64,000 bases of DNA from Charina bottae (GCA_023362775.1 JALMGJ010000001.1:95407501-95471500), one strand, 5' to 3'. Positions 12,001 to 22,389 are shown, counted from the first letter of the stretch. The notes: generated from the letters alone by a model not told the origin. Program-made: numbers and translations.

Positions 12001-14490
12001 CAGTCTCACCTTTCTTCCGCTCTTAGTTCAAAAACTGCAGGCTGGACAATACACCATGTGAGACTTGGTGAAGGAGAGTCTCAATTAATGCAACTTGAGA
12101 ATGGAGGTGATACTTATTCAGCTTCCTTCTTGAAGGATATATTTAGTGGGTTAATTAGCAGATTACTCACATCTAAAGCCAGTGTGTGTCTGCTAGAGAA
12201 ACAAGGGGCTGAGGCTGAGGCTGAGGCTGAGCCTTCACTTAAGCATTTAATTGAATCCATCTTAAGGGAGTTTGCAAAGTCCCCAGTAAAAGTCCTACAG
12301 TTACCTGAAGGTGGGCAGACTTTCCCAAATGTGGAAAAAACAGAGATTGCTAAAATTATCCATGCTTCTCTATGTAGCATTTTGCAAGATCAGAGGTCTG
12401 GAGTCCCAATCTGCATGGACAAGGAAAATGGTCACATGTTAGCAGAAAAATTGGTTAGTGCAATAAAGAAAGAAATTTTAGGCTACCAGATTCAGGAAGT
12501 ACAAGCAAAGACCTTCCAAGATCCAGCCTCTAAACCTTTTGAATTTGGAGAGATGGCTAAAAAAGTGTTCACAGAGGTGAAGAAAATCAGTACTCCATCC
12601 CAGATAGCTACACCATGTCCATTTCTAGTATCTCAGAGATTTATCCATGATGTCCTTGCTTTCCTCTTATATAAAATCCTCCCTCTTCCTACAAAACATT
12701 CTACATCTAGTGATACAGAAGATCAGTGTGCAGAATTTGATTTTATTCACATGAAACTCCTGAGCAATGTGATGGCTGAGATCTCAAAAAACAATAACGC
12801 AGAGGTCAAGTATCTTGACCGGGTGCAGCCCAACCGTGTTGTCAGTCAAACTGTAGCCAACTCAGTCTATAACAGTCTTTTGCCAGAATTTGGAAGTACC
12901 TCCGTAGTCGAAAAGTGCATCAGAACCGGCTGTACAATCCTTCTGGAGAGGATTGTAGACATTGTGATCAAAGAGATTTCTGGGAATCAGATGCAGACGT
13001 ACTTTACAGAAGAGCTAAACCGACAGCAACAAGCCATTGAAGCTGATAAGGCTCTTGAGGATCAATATGGAACAGGTCCAGAGCCATCAGAGGGCCAGAC
13101 TCCCTTACGATCCCACCTGAAAGGTTTATCCTCTCTAATCTTAGAGGAGGTAGCTGTTAAACTTCTCACAAAAATATTCACTTCTCTTCCTCTGGATGAA
13201 GTGGATACAAGAAATGTTGCGTCTATGAGGGAAGTGGCTAGAAAGATTATTAACTCCTTGCAAAGTCTCCTCTCAAATAGTAAACTTAATGTTTGGCAGC
13301 ATGATGACTCAGAAGACTTAGCCTCTGAAGACAGCCGAACAGTTGGAGAGGTGGTTGACTCTGTTTACAGTGATATCCTAAAACACTCCAACTCTGAAAC
13401 TTCTCTGTATGAAGACTTAACTAACAGCAATGAAGACTTTGTTAACAGAGTAGCCTGCTTCGTGGTGAGTGAGATTTCTAAACGTGACTTCCAGCCGGTC
13501 TTTGACTCACAGGCAGAGGTACTCAGCCCCAGTGTGATAAAGCTGGAATCTGAAAAAATTGTCAAAAAATTTCTTTCTGACATGGAGGCAGAAAAAGAAA
13601 TGAAGAAATCCTCAGGAACTCAAATTCCTGTAGTGCCTGTTGCTTTCCTGGAAGAGATCTTAAGCCGTTTCCTGACAACAGTCCTGTTGGCACAATATGA
13701 TTTGGGAATTCACAAGAAAAAAAGCTTATCTAAAACAGATGTAAATGAAATTGTTGGCCTGCTAAAAACATCTGTGGAGAAAGAGATGTCAAAGAACAAA
13801 ATCAACCTTGTAGCTTCAGATAATCAGCCAGTGCTGGATCCACAGTATGAAGAGACGGTCAACCAAGTTGTCCATTCTGTCATCAGCAATGTCCTGGAGA
13901 AATCAGGGTCCCAGAAAGAACTATATAATGACATGACAACCAACCAGGTGATATTTCCAGAGCAAGTAGCCAGTATCATCATCAATGAGATCTCCTGCTG
14001 CAGCCTAGAAAACTCTTTGCATGAAAACTCAGAAAATGAAACCTTAAGTGCCCTGGAATTGGACCGCATTGTAGGCAAAGTCCTTGCTCAAGTCAACTCC
14101 CATATGGAACTGGAGGAAGATATGTCTCTGTTACAGCTGTCCGACCTTTCAGAACCACGAGACGAATCCACACTTTCTAGCCTAGTTCAGCCAGAAGAAT
14201 TGCCAGTGAAGATCATCCCTTATATTGGCCACAAGCCCCTGAAAATTGACCCAGACATAATTTCTGATCATTTAGCAGTGCTGTCCATAAAAACAGAACC
14301 CCTGGAGAAACTGAAAAAGACATGTTTATCAAAGATGGGTGTGAGCTTAACAGAATTAAGAAGAGCCTCTGCATCAGGCAAAAGTCTCTCCAATGTCCTG
14401 TGGGCTCACCCTGCTCCAGAAGCCAACAAAAAGAAGGAAAGGCGTCCATCCTTGGATATGGCTGGGCGCCTTGGGGTGAGACCAAAAGAG
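6095..14490 (+). CDS. FSIP2: FSIP2 second giant exon
   Basis: An uninterrupted 8.4-kb exon (about 2800 codons). The acceptor TTTACTTCCCCAG ends at 6094. The first two bases complete the codon left by the preceding exon (G|AT, Asp), giving ...LQSR-D-ALDEVSYRS across a 422-bp intron. The ATG at 6079 lies in the acceptor and is not a start. From about 7.8 to 13.7 kb the protein consists of some 13 divergent repeats of about 160 residues. Each has an amphipathic helix of the type FLEDIVSQLLIKIFSS, a DSVYxxIL(x)KSGS-like motif and a second helix of the type ACFMINELFKHHLQ. Amphipathic helices like these recall RII/AKAP-type docking surfaces; that function is inference. The donor used is GAG|GTAGGT at 14491, phase 0. 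GGG|GTGAGA at 14476 is also in phase 0 and is an alternative. Confidence 0.9.
12208..12231 (+). repeat. coding GAGGCT repeat inside FSIP2
   Basis: A GAGGCT hexanucleotide is repeated about four times in frame in the giant exon, giving alternating Glu-Ala. Length variation here would not change the frame. Confidence 0.8.
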
Positions 14491-14586
14491 GTAGGTGAGG
14501 TGGCTTGCATGAACTAAAGTGGCTTCTGTTGAATGCCTTTTATCTTTTTCCCTTTTCAATATGTTACCTGAGCCCAGGTAGATGCT

Positions 14587-14923
14587 AAAAGGTAAAGGTT
14601 CCCCCTGCACATTTGTACAGTCGTGTCCGACTCTAGGGGCCGGTGCTCATCTCCGTTTGTTAGCCGAAGAGCCAGCGTTGTCCAAAGACGCTTCCACGGT
14701 CATGTGGCCGCATGACGCGCGCGGAACACTGTTACCTACCCACCGAAGTGGTACCTATTAATCTACTTGCATTTGCATGCTTTCAAATTGCTAGGTTGGC
14801 AAGAGCTGGGGCGAGTGCGGGAGCTCACTCCATCACGCGGGGCTAGGGATTCGAACCTCCGAACTTGCAATCTTCCGATCGACAAGCCTGGCGTCTTACC
14901 CGCTGAGCCACCACGCCCCTTTT
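14587..14923 (-). mobile_element. Sauria-type SINE
   Basis: The minus strand begins with a tRNA-like head (A-box-like TGGCTCAGCGGG and B-box-like GGTTCGAATCC) and ends in a tail containing GAGTCGGACACGACTG, which resembles the Bov-B LINE 3' end in this window, followed by an ACCTTT run. It is flanked by an 11-bp target duplication AGGTAGATGCT (14576-14586 and 14924-14934). Sauria SINEs are tRNA-derived, Bov-B-mobilised SINEs of squamates. It lies just downstream of the FSIP2 giant exon. Confidence 0.85.
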
Positions 14924-15009
14924 AGGTAGATGCTATCTGGCTCCAATTATTACCTGGTGACTATGTGGACCACATACTGTGGCTTGAATCATGTCAACTG
15001 GATTTCTAT

Positions 15010-15065
15010 TTTCTTAGTGGAAACGTTTCACTCCTTATCCAAGGAGCTTCTTCAGTCTGAGTAAA
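15010..15065 (-). ncRNA. hammerhead-like ribozyme motif in PLE
   Basis: On the minus strand: CTGAAGA, a stem II (CTCCTT/AAGGAG closing GGAT), GAAA and CGTTTC. Flanking strands can form stem I with one or two mismatches. Stem III is only two base pairs without a loop, as expected for motifs that act as dimers. Hammerheads are known in Penelope-like elements; activity here is inferred. Confidence 0.55.
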
Positions 15066-15156
15066 GTTAGTAAGGGAATCCTTAAATATGTTTCTAGGCT
15101 GGCTGTGTGACCTTGCACCTGGGGCTAGGTCATGGTTATTTTTGAGATGTTTGTTT

Positions 15157-15612
15157 CTAAGTCCCTTTATCATCTAAAGGAGGATCGTTAAGATTACCCT
15201 GCTGCTGTTGAGCTTGTGAAATGGTCTTAATCTTCCTAGGCACAGAAGACAAAGCAGGAAGGAAGATAGGGGAAAGGTTATGCCTGAGGCCCCCACCTCT
15301 ATTCAAGGAAGGATTTTCCAAGTTGGCATGAATGGATTCCTTGACCCCTCTCTCAAACCACCTATCTTCTCTGTCTAAAATGTGAACATTAATGTCCTCA
15401 AATGAGTGTCCTTTTTCCTTTAGATGAAGATAAACTGCTGACTCTGGTCCTGTGGTGTTACTTCTCCTGTGTTGGGCCATCCTCCTGTACAAAGGTTGTT
15501 TGGTTTCTCCAATGTAGAGTTCAGAGCACTCCTCACTGCACTGGATTGCATACACTACATTGCTTTCCTTGTGTTTTGGAGTTTGATCTTTGGGGTGTAC
15601 AAGCCTCTGTCT
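15157..15612 (-). pseudogene. PLE GIY-YIG endonuclease fragment, left arm
   Basis: The minus-strand frame encodes the C-terminal part of a Penelope-like protein: RLVHPKDQTPKH, then VVYAIQC..CSELYIGETKQ, which is the GIY-YIG signature with its paired cysteines, then LHLKEKGHSFEDINVHILDR and a basic C-terminus. It is the inverted twin of 15707-16243. With no RT domain it cannot be autonomous. Confidence 0.75.
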
Positions 15613-15706
15613 CATAGACCATAGTTTCATCTGTATCCAGTTTCAGGATCTTTGCTTTGGAAACAAATTCTTCCGAATTATGGATGTGGTGTTCAGAGTG
15701 TCCAAC

Positions 15707-16243
15707 ATGGCTGGCGTGTCTGAAAAGATCAAACGGATATTTGGCAAACACCACATACCTGTATATTTCAAACCCACCAACACACTGAGACAGAGGCTTG
15801 TACACCCCAAAGATCAAACTCCAAAACACAAGGAAAGCAATGTAGTGTATGCAATCCAGTGCAGTGAGGAGTGCTCTGAACTCTACATTGGAGAAACCAA
15901 ACAACCTTTGTACAGGAGGATGGCCCAACACAGGAGAAGTAACACCACAGGACCAGAGTCAGCAGTTTATCTTCATCTAAAGGAAAAAGGACACTCATTT
16001 GAGGACATTAATGTTCACATTTTAGACAGAGAAGATAGGTGGTTTGAGAGAGGGGTCAAGGAATCCATTCATGCCAACTTGGAAAATCCTTCCTTGAATA
16101 GAGGTGGGGGCCTCAGGCATAACCTTTCCCCTATCTTCCTTCCTGCTTTGTCTTCTGTGCCTAGGAAGATTAAGACCATTTCACAAGCTCAACAGCAGCA
16201 GGGTAATCTTAACGATCCTCCTTTAGATGATAAAGGGACTTAG
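15707..16243 (+). pseudogene. PLE GIY-YIG endonuclease fragment, right arm
   Basis: Open frame from MAGVSEKIKRIFGKHHIP to a stop at 16243. It holds the GIY-YIG region (VVYAIQC, CSELYIGETKQPLYRR) and the conserved GHSFEDINVHILDRE segment of the endonuclease. Upstream RT sequence is absent. The homologous copy at 58.6-59.3 kb has VVDAIQC, so this copy keeps the expected tyrosine and that one does not. Confidence 0.75.
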
Positions 16244-16334
16244 AAACAAACATCTCAAAAATAACCATGACCTAGCCCCAGGTGCAAGGTCACACAGCCA
16301 GCCTAGAAACATATTTAAGGATTCCCTTACTAAC

Positions 16335-16391
16335 TTTACTCAGACTGAAGAAGCTCCTTGGATAAGGAGTGAAACGTTTCCACTAAGAAAA
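16335..16391 (+). ncRNA. hammerhead-like ribozyme motif in PLE
   Basis: CTGAAGA, stem II CTCCTT/AAGGAG, GAAA, then CGTTTC. Stem I would pair TTTACTCAGA with the sequence after CGTT, with two mismatches and a three-base bulge. This is the mirror copy of the motif at 15010-15065. Confidence 0.55.
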
Positions 16392-16483
16392 TAGAAATCC
16401 AGTTGACATGATTCAAGCCACAGACTGTTCCACCTGGATGACTGAGAACCTTCATAGACATGTGGACCACATAGTTTTCTTTG

Positions 16484-16855
16484 CAGAGCTTTCCAAACTT
16501 TTGATGTTGGTGACACACTTTTTAGACATGCATCATTTCACAACACAGCAGGGCACAAGGCAGGTACTAGGACCTGTGCGGAATCCTGGCAGGGCAGGTT
16601 TGGAGGCAGCAGGGCACAAGGCAGGCACCAGGACCTGCGCGGAATCCTGGCAGGGCAGGTTTGGAGGCAGCAGGGCACAAGGCAGGCACCAGGACCTGCG
16701 CGGAATCCTGGCAGGGCAGTTTTGGAGGCAGCAGGGCACAAGGCAGGCACCAGGACCTGTGCGGAATCCTGGCAGGGCTCGGAGGCAGTAGCAGCCATGA
16801 CACACCCAGACACTGCAGCCGACACGTGTCCCGACACACAGTTTGGAAAGCTCTG
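16484..16855 (+). mobile_element. hAT-like MITE with four internal ~60-bp repeats
   Basis: Terminal inverted repeats CAGAGCTTTCCAAAC / GTTTGGAAAGCTCTG, flanked by near-identical 8-bp sequences (TTTCTTTG and TTCCTTTG). The core holds about four tandem units of roughly 60 bp of the type GCAGGGCACAAGGCAGGCAC followed by an AGGACCTGCGCGGAATCCTG-like half. Open frames here on both strands are by-products of the tandem repeat. It sits 10 bp beyond the right target duplication of the PLE insertion. Confidence 0.82.
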
Positions 16856-17137
16856 TTCCTTTGTAATACTACAGAAGTGGTTTGGCACTGTCTTCTTCCA
16901 GGATTTTTTTTCAGGTCTAAGAACAGCCCAGGGACTTCCTAGTGATTTCCCATGCAAATAACAAGTAGATCTGGCCCTGCTTAGCTTTTTGAGATCAGCC
17001 AAGATAAACAAACTCTTGATTCTGTCAGTGCCTACTTGTTTTGGCAGCTGCACAAATCACAGGCAACACAACTAGATTCCAGTGGCTGGGGAGACCCAGC
17101 GGAAAAGGGCCCATGCATGTGAACTTCCATGTGAACT

Positions 17138-17476
17138 GGGGCGTGGTGGCTCAGCGGGTAAGACGCCAGGCTTGTCGATCGGAAGATCGCAAGTTCGGAG
17201 GTTCAAATCCCTAGCCGCGCGTGACAGAGTGAGCTCCCGCACTCGCCCCAGCTCTTGCCAACCTAGCAATTCGAAAGCATGCAAATGCAAGTAGGTGAAT
17301 AGGTACCACTTCGGTGGGTAGGTAACAGCGTTCTGTGTGCGTCATGCCGGCCACATGACCGCGGAAGCGTCTTCGGACAACGCTGGCTCTTTGGCTAAGA
17401 AACGGAGATGAGCACCGGCCCCTAGAGTCGGACACAACTGCACAACTGTGCGGGGGGAACCTTTACCTTTACCTTT
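17138..17476 (+). mobile_element. Sauria-type SINE
   Basis: Begins GGGGCGTGGTGGCTCAGCGG (tRNA-like A box), continues with B-box-like GGTTCAAATCC, and ends with AGAGTCGGACACAACTG and a CTTTAC repeat tail. Flanked by ATGTGAACT at 17129-17137 and 17477-17485. Same family as 14587-14923 but in the opposite orientation. Confidence 0.85.
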
Positions 17477-17821
17477 ATGTGAACTTCATGGATGTATCTG
17501 GTTAGCCATTGTGTGCCCAGAATAATGGCTTGATTCAGCAGGGTTCTTATTTTATGGTTAGTGAGGCATGTCCTTCCTTTGTTCTCAGGAGTGGTAGACA
17601 GGACTCCTTTCTCACACTCAAGAGGCAATTTCGGAGGTGAGCAGGGAAGGAGCTTGAGGGCAGTATCACTTTTTATATATATTAAGACTTTATTAAATTT
17701 TTTAACATATAAGTAAAATCTAAAAAGCATGACACAAAAAAATCTACGAAGAAAGAAAAGGAAACTAAAAAGGTGAAATGACAAAGAGAACTACTGCAGA
17801 GTGACTTCCGACCTTCTACAA

Positions 17822-18206
17822 CAGGGCTTTCCAAAGTGCCGCTGCTGGCGACACACCGGCGGCGGCGGCGGCAGTGTGGCGGCGGCGTGCGTGTGCACGG
17901 CGGCGGCACGGGGGGCGTGCGGCGGCGTGGGGGGGCGTGCGGCGGCACGCGTGCGCACGGCGGCGGCACGGGGGTGTGTGCGGCGGCGCGCATGCGCATG
18001 GCAGCGCGCGTGGCGTGCGGCGGCACACACATGCACGGAGGCGGCGTGCGCGCACGGCGGCAGCTAAACCACTGATCCACTGATCCCGCGCCGCTGCTGC
18101 TGCCGCCGTGCACGCATGCACCACCGCTTCCGGGTGGTGTGGCGACACACCACGCTGTGTGTGGCGACACACTTTTGTGTCGCCACACACAGTTTGGAAA
18201 GCTCTG
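17822..18206 (+). mobile_element. hAT-like MITE, CGG-rich subfamily
   Basis: TIRs CAGGGCTTTCCAAAG / GTTTGGAAAGCTCTG and a perfect 8-bp duplication TTCTACAA (17814-17821 and 18207-18214). The core is extremely GC-rich, built of CGGCGG-type units with CpG throughout and a few GTGTGGCGACACAC palindromes. Long frames across it on both strands are low-complexity artefacts. Confidence 0.82.
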
Positions 18207-19540
18207 TTCTACAACAAAGATATACATAAATCAATATCCATCTCTTACTCCAATTTAGACTATGATAAACATTATTTCTATAAAGCATTACAACTCTCAA
18301 TACAACATTCCCCTCTAAAACAATTCTCCCTCCCATTTAACAAACATAAAAACCCCTTCAGATATAGTTTTTCACCTAATAAGTAAACAGTTAAATATAA
18401 TCCTTCACTATAATTTTATTCCTCTCTGCCAATTAAACCAACAAAAATAACCTCCCTACATCTTATTACTATAATATATATAAAAAGGTAGCTTTATTAA
18501 TATCCTTAGAAATATTAGCCAAAAAAACAAAAAGCATCGATCTAAACCCTTAAAAAGCTGTCCTAATAAATCTATTTGTAATATCCTTTTACCAAAAATA
18601 AAAGTGTTGTCCAAAAAGCAAAAGCAGCCATCTGATCCCTAAAAAGCCATCCTAATAACCATATTCAAACAATTATCCCACTTCGAAGTAAACCAAAGTA
18701 TTTACATATCTCAGCTTTGTACACAGAGCTTTCCCTTTATAAGTCTCCAATTTTAGAGCCTGCCTTAAAAAGTCCAAATATTCTTTTTTTTTTTTTTTTT
18801 AAATATTTTATTGGGTTTTGAATATACATAGTTAAAAGTTGGAAACGGGAAGAGAAACAGAAATACAAATCAAAGAAAGAAGAAAAAAAGGTGTAGTAAA
18901 GCAAAGAAAAAAAAGAAAAAAGATGAAACATAGAAAGTAGTCAGCTTCCGATTAATCTCTGGTCACAATACTTTACAAAATTTGTCATACATGCTAGGTC
19001 TATACATGACATTAAAAAAACATTTCTTGTCTAATATATCAGTTTATATATGATTTAATCTTCAAATCCTCATATAGACTTTGCCCCTCCAGTATTTTCC
19101 AAATAGTCCATTATTAGTTTCTACTCTTAAAAAAATAATAGTTTAAATTTTCTTTTAATAAACATATCAATCTCTCATTTTCTGTCAATCCATCAATTCT
19201 AATAATAAAAAGTCCTCATAAATCAACCATTTATCTCTATTCCTTACTTCTATTCTATTCTATAAAATGCATCTTACATACTAAATCTGTAAATCACATT
19301 AAAAAACATTTCTTATCTAATATATCAATTTATATATAATTTAATCTTCAAATCCTCTTATAAGCTCTGCCCCTCCAACATTTTCCAAATAGTCCATTAA
19401 TAGTTTCTAATCTTTAAAAGAGTAATAATTGAATTTTCTTTTAATAAACGTGTCAATTTATCCTTTTCTGCCAATCCATCAATTTTAACAATAAAAAGTC
19501 CTTATAGGTCAGCCATTTATCTCTATCCTTTACTTCTATT

Positions 19541-19948
19541 CTATTCTATGAAATGCTTCTTACGTTCTCCTGGTGCCTCCCTCATGTCTGTCTTATATTT
19601 CTCTAAAAATGTTTTAACTTTTAAAGTAAAAATTATCCTTAACTTTTGTTCTTTAAACACTTTCTGTTCTCTAAAAATTTTATCTATTTCCAAATCTAGG
19701 TCTTGTTCTTTTATCTCCAAGGGTTTATCTAATATAGAAACAGTCCTTTCTCCTACATCTTCATTCAACTGTTCTGGAACTTGTCTCCGTCTCAAAATGC
19801 ACTCCTTCTCTCTCATTTCTTTATTAAATGATGTCATCACTTCCAGAAGTTTTCTCATCTCTGACTGAAGAGGCTCCACCGACGCTCCAGGTGTTAATGC
19901 CATGATTGTCATAATGTAGATAGTTTCCCTGTAAGAGAGAAAAGGCAA
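19541..19948 (-). pseudogene. charged coiled-coil ORF remnant
   Basis: A 135-codon frame with EMRKLLEVMTSFNKEMREKE and LEIDKIFREQKVFKEQKLR, predicted helical and charged. It lies in the same AT-rich block and orientation as 20969-21349 and may be part of the same element. No catalytic domain is seen. Confidence 0.25.
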
Positions 19949-20968
19949 GAAGGAAAAAAAGGAAAAAAAAAAAAAAAAGGAGAGGAGAGGGGGAAGACAA
20001 AGACAAAGAACCTCTCTTCTTCTCCCCCTTTAATAATAGGAGAATAAAAAAACTTTTAAAAATAAAAATAGTCCTTTAAATGTAATTATCAGAATAGCAA
20101 AAAATCTAGTCCATTAAAATTGTATGTCCAAGCGTAAGAGCAAGTAAATAAAAGATAAAAAAAGAACAGAGAGGTTTTATTGTAGTCAAAATAATAACAA
20201 AAAAGATAAACAATCCCAAGGTTTCTCACGGCAGCTTATATCCACACAGTCCAACCATGAATAAGTCGTCTAATTTATATACAGAAGGAGTCCAAGGCAT
20301 TCATAAAAATTCTATAAAGTGACTTATATAATCCAAAAAATATTCAAACACTTATGGAGAAAAGCAAAAAGAGTTCTTTCATAATAAAAATCCCAAACAG
20401 GTAGAAGAAAGAATATCAAATCAGTAATTCATTTATCCATAAAAACTTTAAATCCAGACAAATTAGTCCCCAAAGGGAAAAAAAAATACTTATAATTGCA
20501 ATAAGGATGAAAGCAAACCAAGAGTAGAAATATTTAGAATCAAAAGAGAAAGTCACTCAGCCCACTCCAGGCAGAGTCAATTATCTTTCCAAACCCACCG
20601 TTCAAACACTCCTCTGACAAGAAAGAAAAATAAAACATCAGCATCTATAAATCACAGTCCAGAAATAAATCCTAGTGCTTAATAAATCCAGTAATATTTA
20701 AAAAAAAAAGTGCAACTAAAAGGCTGGATGAGGAGTTACTTAACTTATTTAGTTTCACGGTTTCTGCAGAGCTTTCATGTTAGTTCCAGTCGTCTGTTAC
20801 CACTCAAATCTCTCTTCCCCTGTAGTGGGTATACAGGGGTCAGGATAGAGCAGCAGGTTCGACGACCCTTGTGATAAATCTTCTGCCCACCCTCTCTTCG
20901 AGGGTGGTTTTTCAGCGATTTTCTCGCCGCAGACAGAAAACCGCGGAGCTATCAGCTCTTCGCTCCAC

Positions 20969-21349
20969 TCAGTCCAGCACCCGGAAGCGAAAGTCAAAAA
21001 AGTCCAAATATTCTTCAATAACTTTCCAGCATTTGAAGCCTAATTCTCCTTCTAGGTTGTTTGTTTGTGTTTCAGCAACAGTCTTTCGCAGCCCTCTTTT
21101 TTTTAAGTTCAAATGTCTTTCTTGTTCAAACCTCCAGAATTCATTTTTTCCGTTTTCTCTTTTTATCTCCAAGTCAATAATCCTCATCTTCTTCTCTGGA
21201 GAAGCAGCTTTATACTTAGGGTAGTTATCAACCTTGTCAGCTTCTTCCAATTGTTGGCACAGTTTGAACTCCACAAGTTCTGAGATATGGTCCAGAACTT
21301 GAGTGACTTCAAGACAAAATTCTTTAAAAATCACTTTAATTTCCTCCAT
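20969..21349 (-). pseudogene. coiled-coil-like retroelement ORF remnant
   Basis: A 126-codon frame rich in Glu/Lys/Leu, starting MEEIKVIFKEFCLEV and containing KKMRIIDLEIKRENGKNEF. The composition recalls ORF1-type coiled coils of LINEs, but no RRM or zinc knuckle is visible. It has no visible splice context linking it to FSIP2. Identity unknown. Confidence 0.3.
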
Positions 21350-21427
21350 GTCTCTCCACGGTAGATTATGGCGCCCTCTAGTGACTCAAGAAGGTAAAGT
21401 CCAGGCAGTTGTAACAATATCTCCAGC

Positions 21428-21552
21428 ATGTCTATGAAGGTTCTCAGTCATCCAGGTGGAATTGTCTGTAGCTTGAATCATGTCAACTGGATTTCTAAGC
21501 GAAACGTTTCTACTAAGAAAATAGAAATCCAGTTGACATGATTCAAGCTACA
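21428..21552. mobile_element. short palindromic PLE terminal-repeat insertion
   Basis: Starts TCTATGAAGGTTCTCAGTCA and ends in the inverted form ATTCAAGCTACAG. The two arms share CAACTGGATTTCTA. It is flanked by a 15-bp duplication ACAATATCTCCAGCA (21413-21427 and 21553-21567). Only GAAACGTTTC of the hammerhead region remains, so the ribozyme is broken. Confidence 0.8.
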
Positions 21553-21762
21553 GACAATATCTCCAGCACTTTAACGTAAGAAACATCCAATCAACATAAT
21601 AGAAAGTGAAAACGAAGACCGTTCCCACAGGAAAATAAAAACAGGACGAAATTCAACTCCACAGATTTAATGAAATAGGAAAAGAAACTTTTATAATCCT
21701 CAAAGCTTAGTTTTTAAAAAGAGGCAATAGAAAAACGATTTTTTAAAATCTTAACATTACAA

Positions 21763-21840
21763 TTTATATATATATGTATGTATGTTTGTGTGTGTGTGTG
21801 TGTGTGTATACACACACACACACCCACACACACATACATG
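21763..21840. repeat. TA/TG/CA compound microsatellite
   Basis: Runs of TATA, then about ten TG, then CA units form a self-complementary dinucleotide tract. Confidence 0.9.
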
Positions 21841-22389
21841 CAAATTTTCAAATTAAAAACCCCAAAAATAATGAAAGTCACCAAGAGATTCCGCGTTTCT
21901 TTGCTATAGAAAGGCTCTCTTCAGTAACAAATATAAAGAAAAAAAACTTGGTGTTTTAGAAATGGGGTGGTCAGCTTTAAAGTCCGTTTTCGGCTTCAGC
22001 GTGGCTTGGGAAAAGATGACAACCCCACCTCCCAGCTGATCACTCACCAGTGCGAAACCCCGTTTTGCGGTCTTCTGGCTGTGACCAGCTGTCCAGGGGA
22101 CATGAGGGGAGATTCCTGGGGTTCTCCTTAATCCGGAGAACTCTTCTGGGCTCCAGGAAAACCTGCCTGAGCCCGGAAAAAAAGCCGGCTGTCAGGTCAA
22201 TCTGCTCAAGCCGCCAATATCGCCACCGGAAGTCGAAAGCGGTATCACTTTTTTGACTGACACACTTGTACTGTGAGGGAACAGACCTCCTGTACAAAGG
22301 TAAGATGGGAAATGTGTATGAGGGAGTCAGATGGGGGCTGGAGAGAAGGAGAGGAAATGGAGAACAGATGAGCAGAAGGAGGAACACTA

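Larger units (their letters stand above)
14977..16459. mobile_element. Penelope-like element, head-to-head inverted copy
   Basis: A 1.48-kb insertion bounded by a 14-bp target duplication ATGTGGACCACATA (14963-14976 and 16460-16473). The left arm (to about 15612) and the right arm (from about 15786) are near-perfect inverted repeats separated by about 170 bp. Each arm carries the terminal repeat, a hammerhead-like motif and the GIY-YIG endonuclease end of the element. No reverse transcriptase remains, so it is a severely 5'-truncated, non-autonomous copy in FSIP2 intron sequence. Confidence 0.85.
18207..21412. repeat. AT-rich block of decayed retroelement-like sequence
   Basis: A 3.2-kb stretch of very AT-rich sequence with internal duplication: two similar segments near 19000-19220 and 19270-19510 share wording such as TCTTCAAATCCTC and CCATCAATT. 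Two minus-strand frames (19541-19948 and 20969-21349) encode charged, coiled-coil-like peptides. They may be ORF1-like remains of an unidentified non-LTR element, but I cannot name the family. Poly-T (18782-18800) and poly-A (19958-19978) tracts fit retroposed material. Confidence 0.4.

Noticed and set aside
14838..14920. tRNA-like sequence with A and B boxes (also at 17140-17215, plus strand)
   Set aside because: These are heads of Sauria SINEs with target duplications, not functional tRNA genes; no proper acceptor stem was seen.
16533..17053. Long minus-strand frames rich in CPARIP and LVPCC repeats
   Set aside because: They are translations of the tandem core of a hAT-like MITE.
17682..18227. 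Arg/Ala/His-rich frames on both strands
   Set aside because: Low-complexity translation of the CGG-type MITE core.
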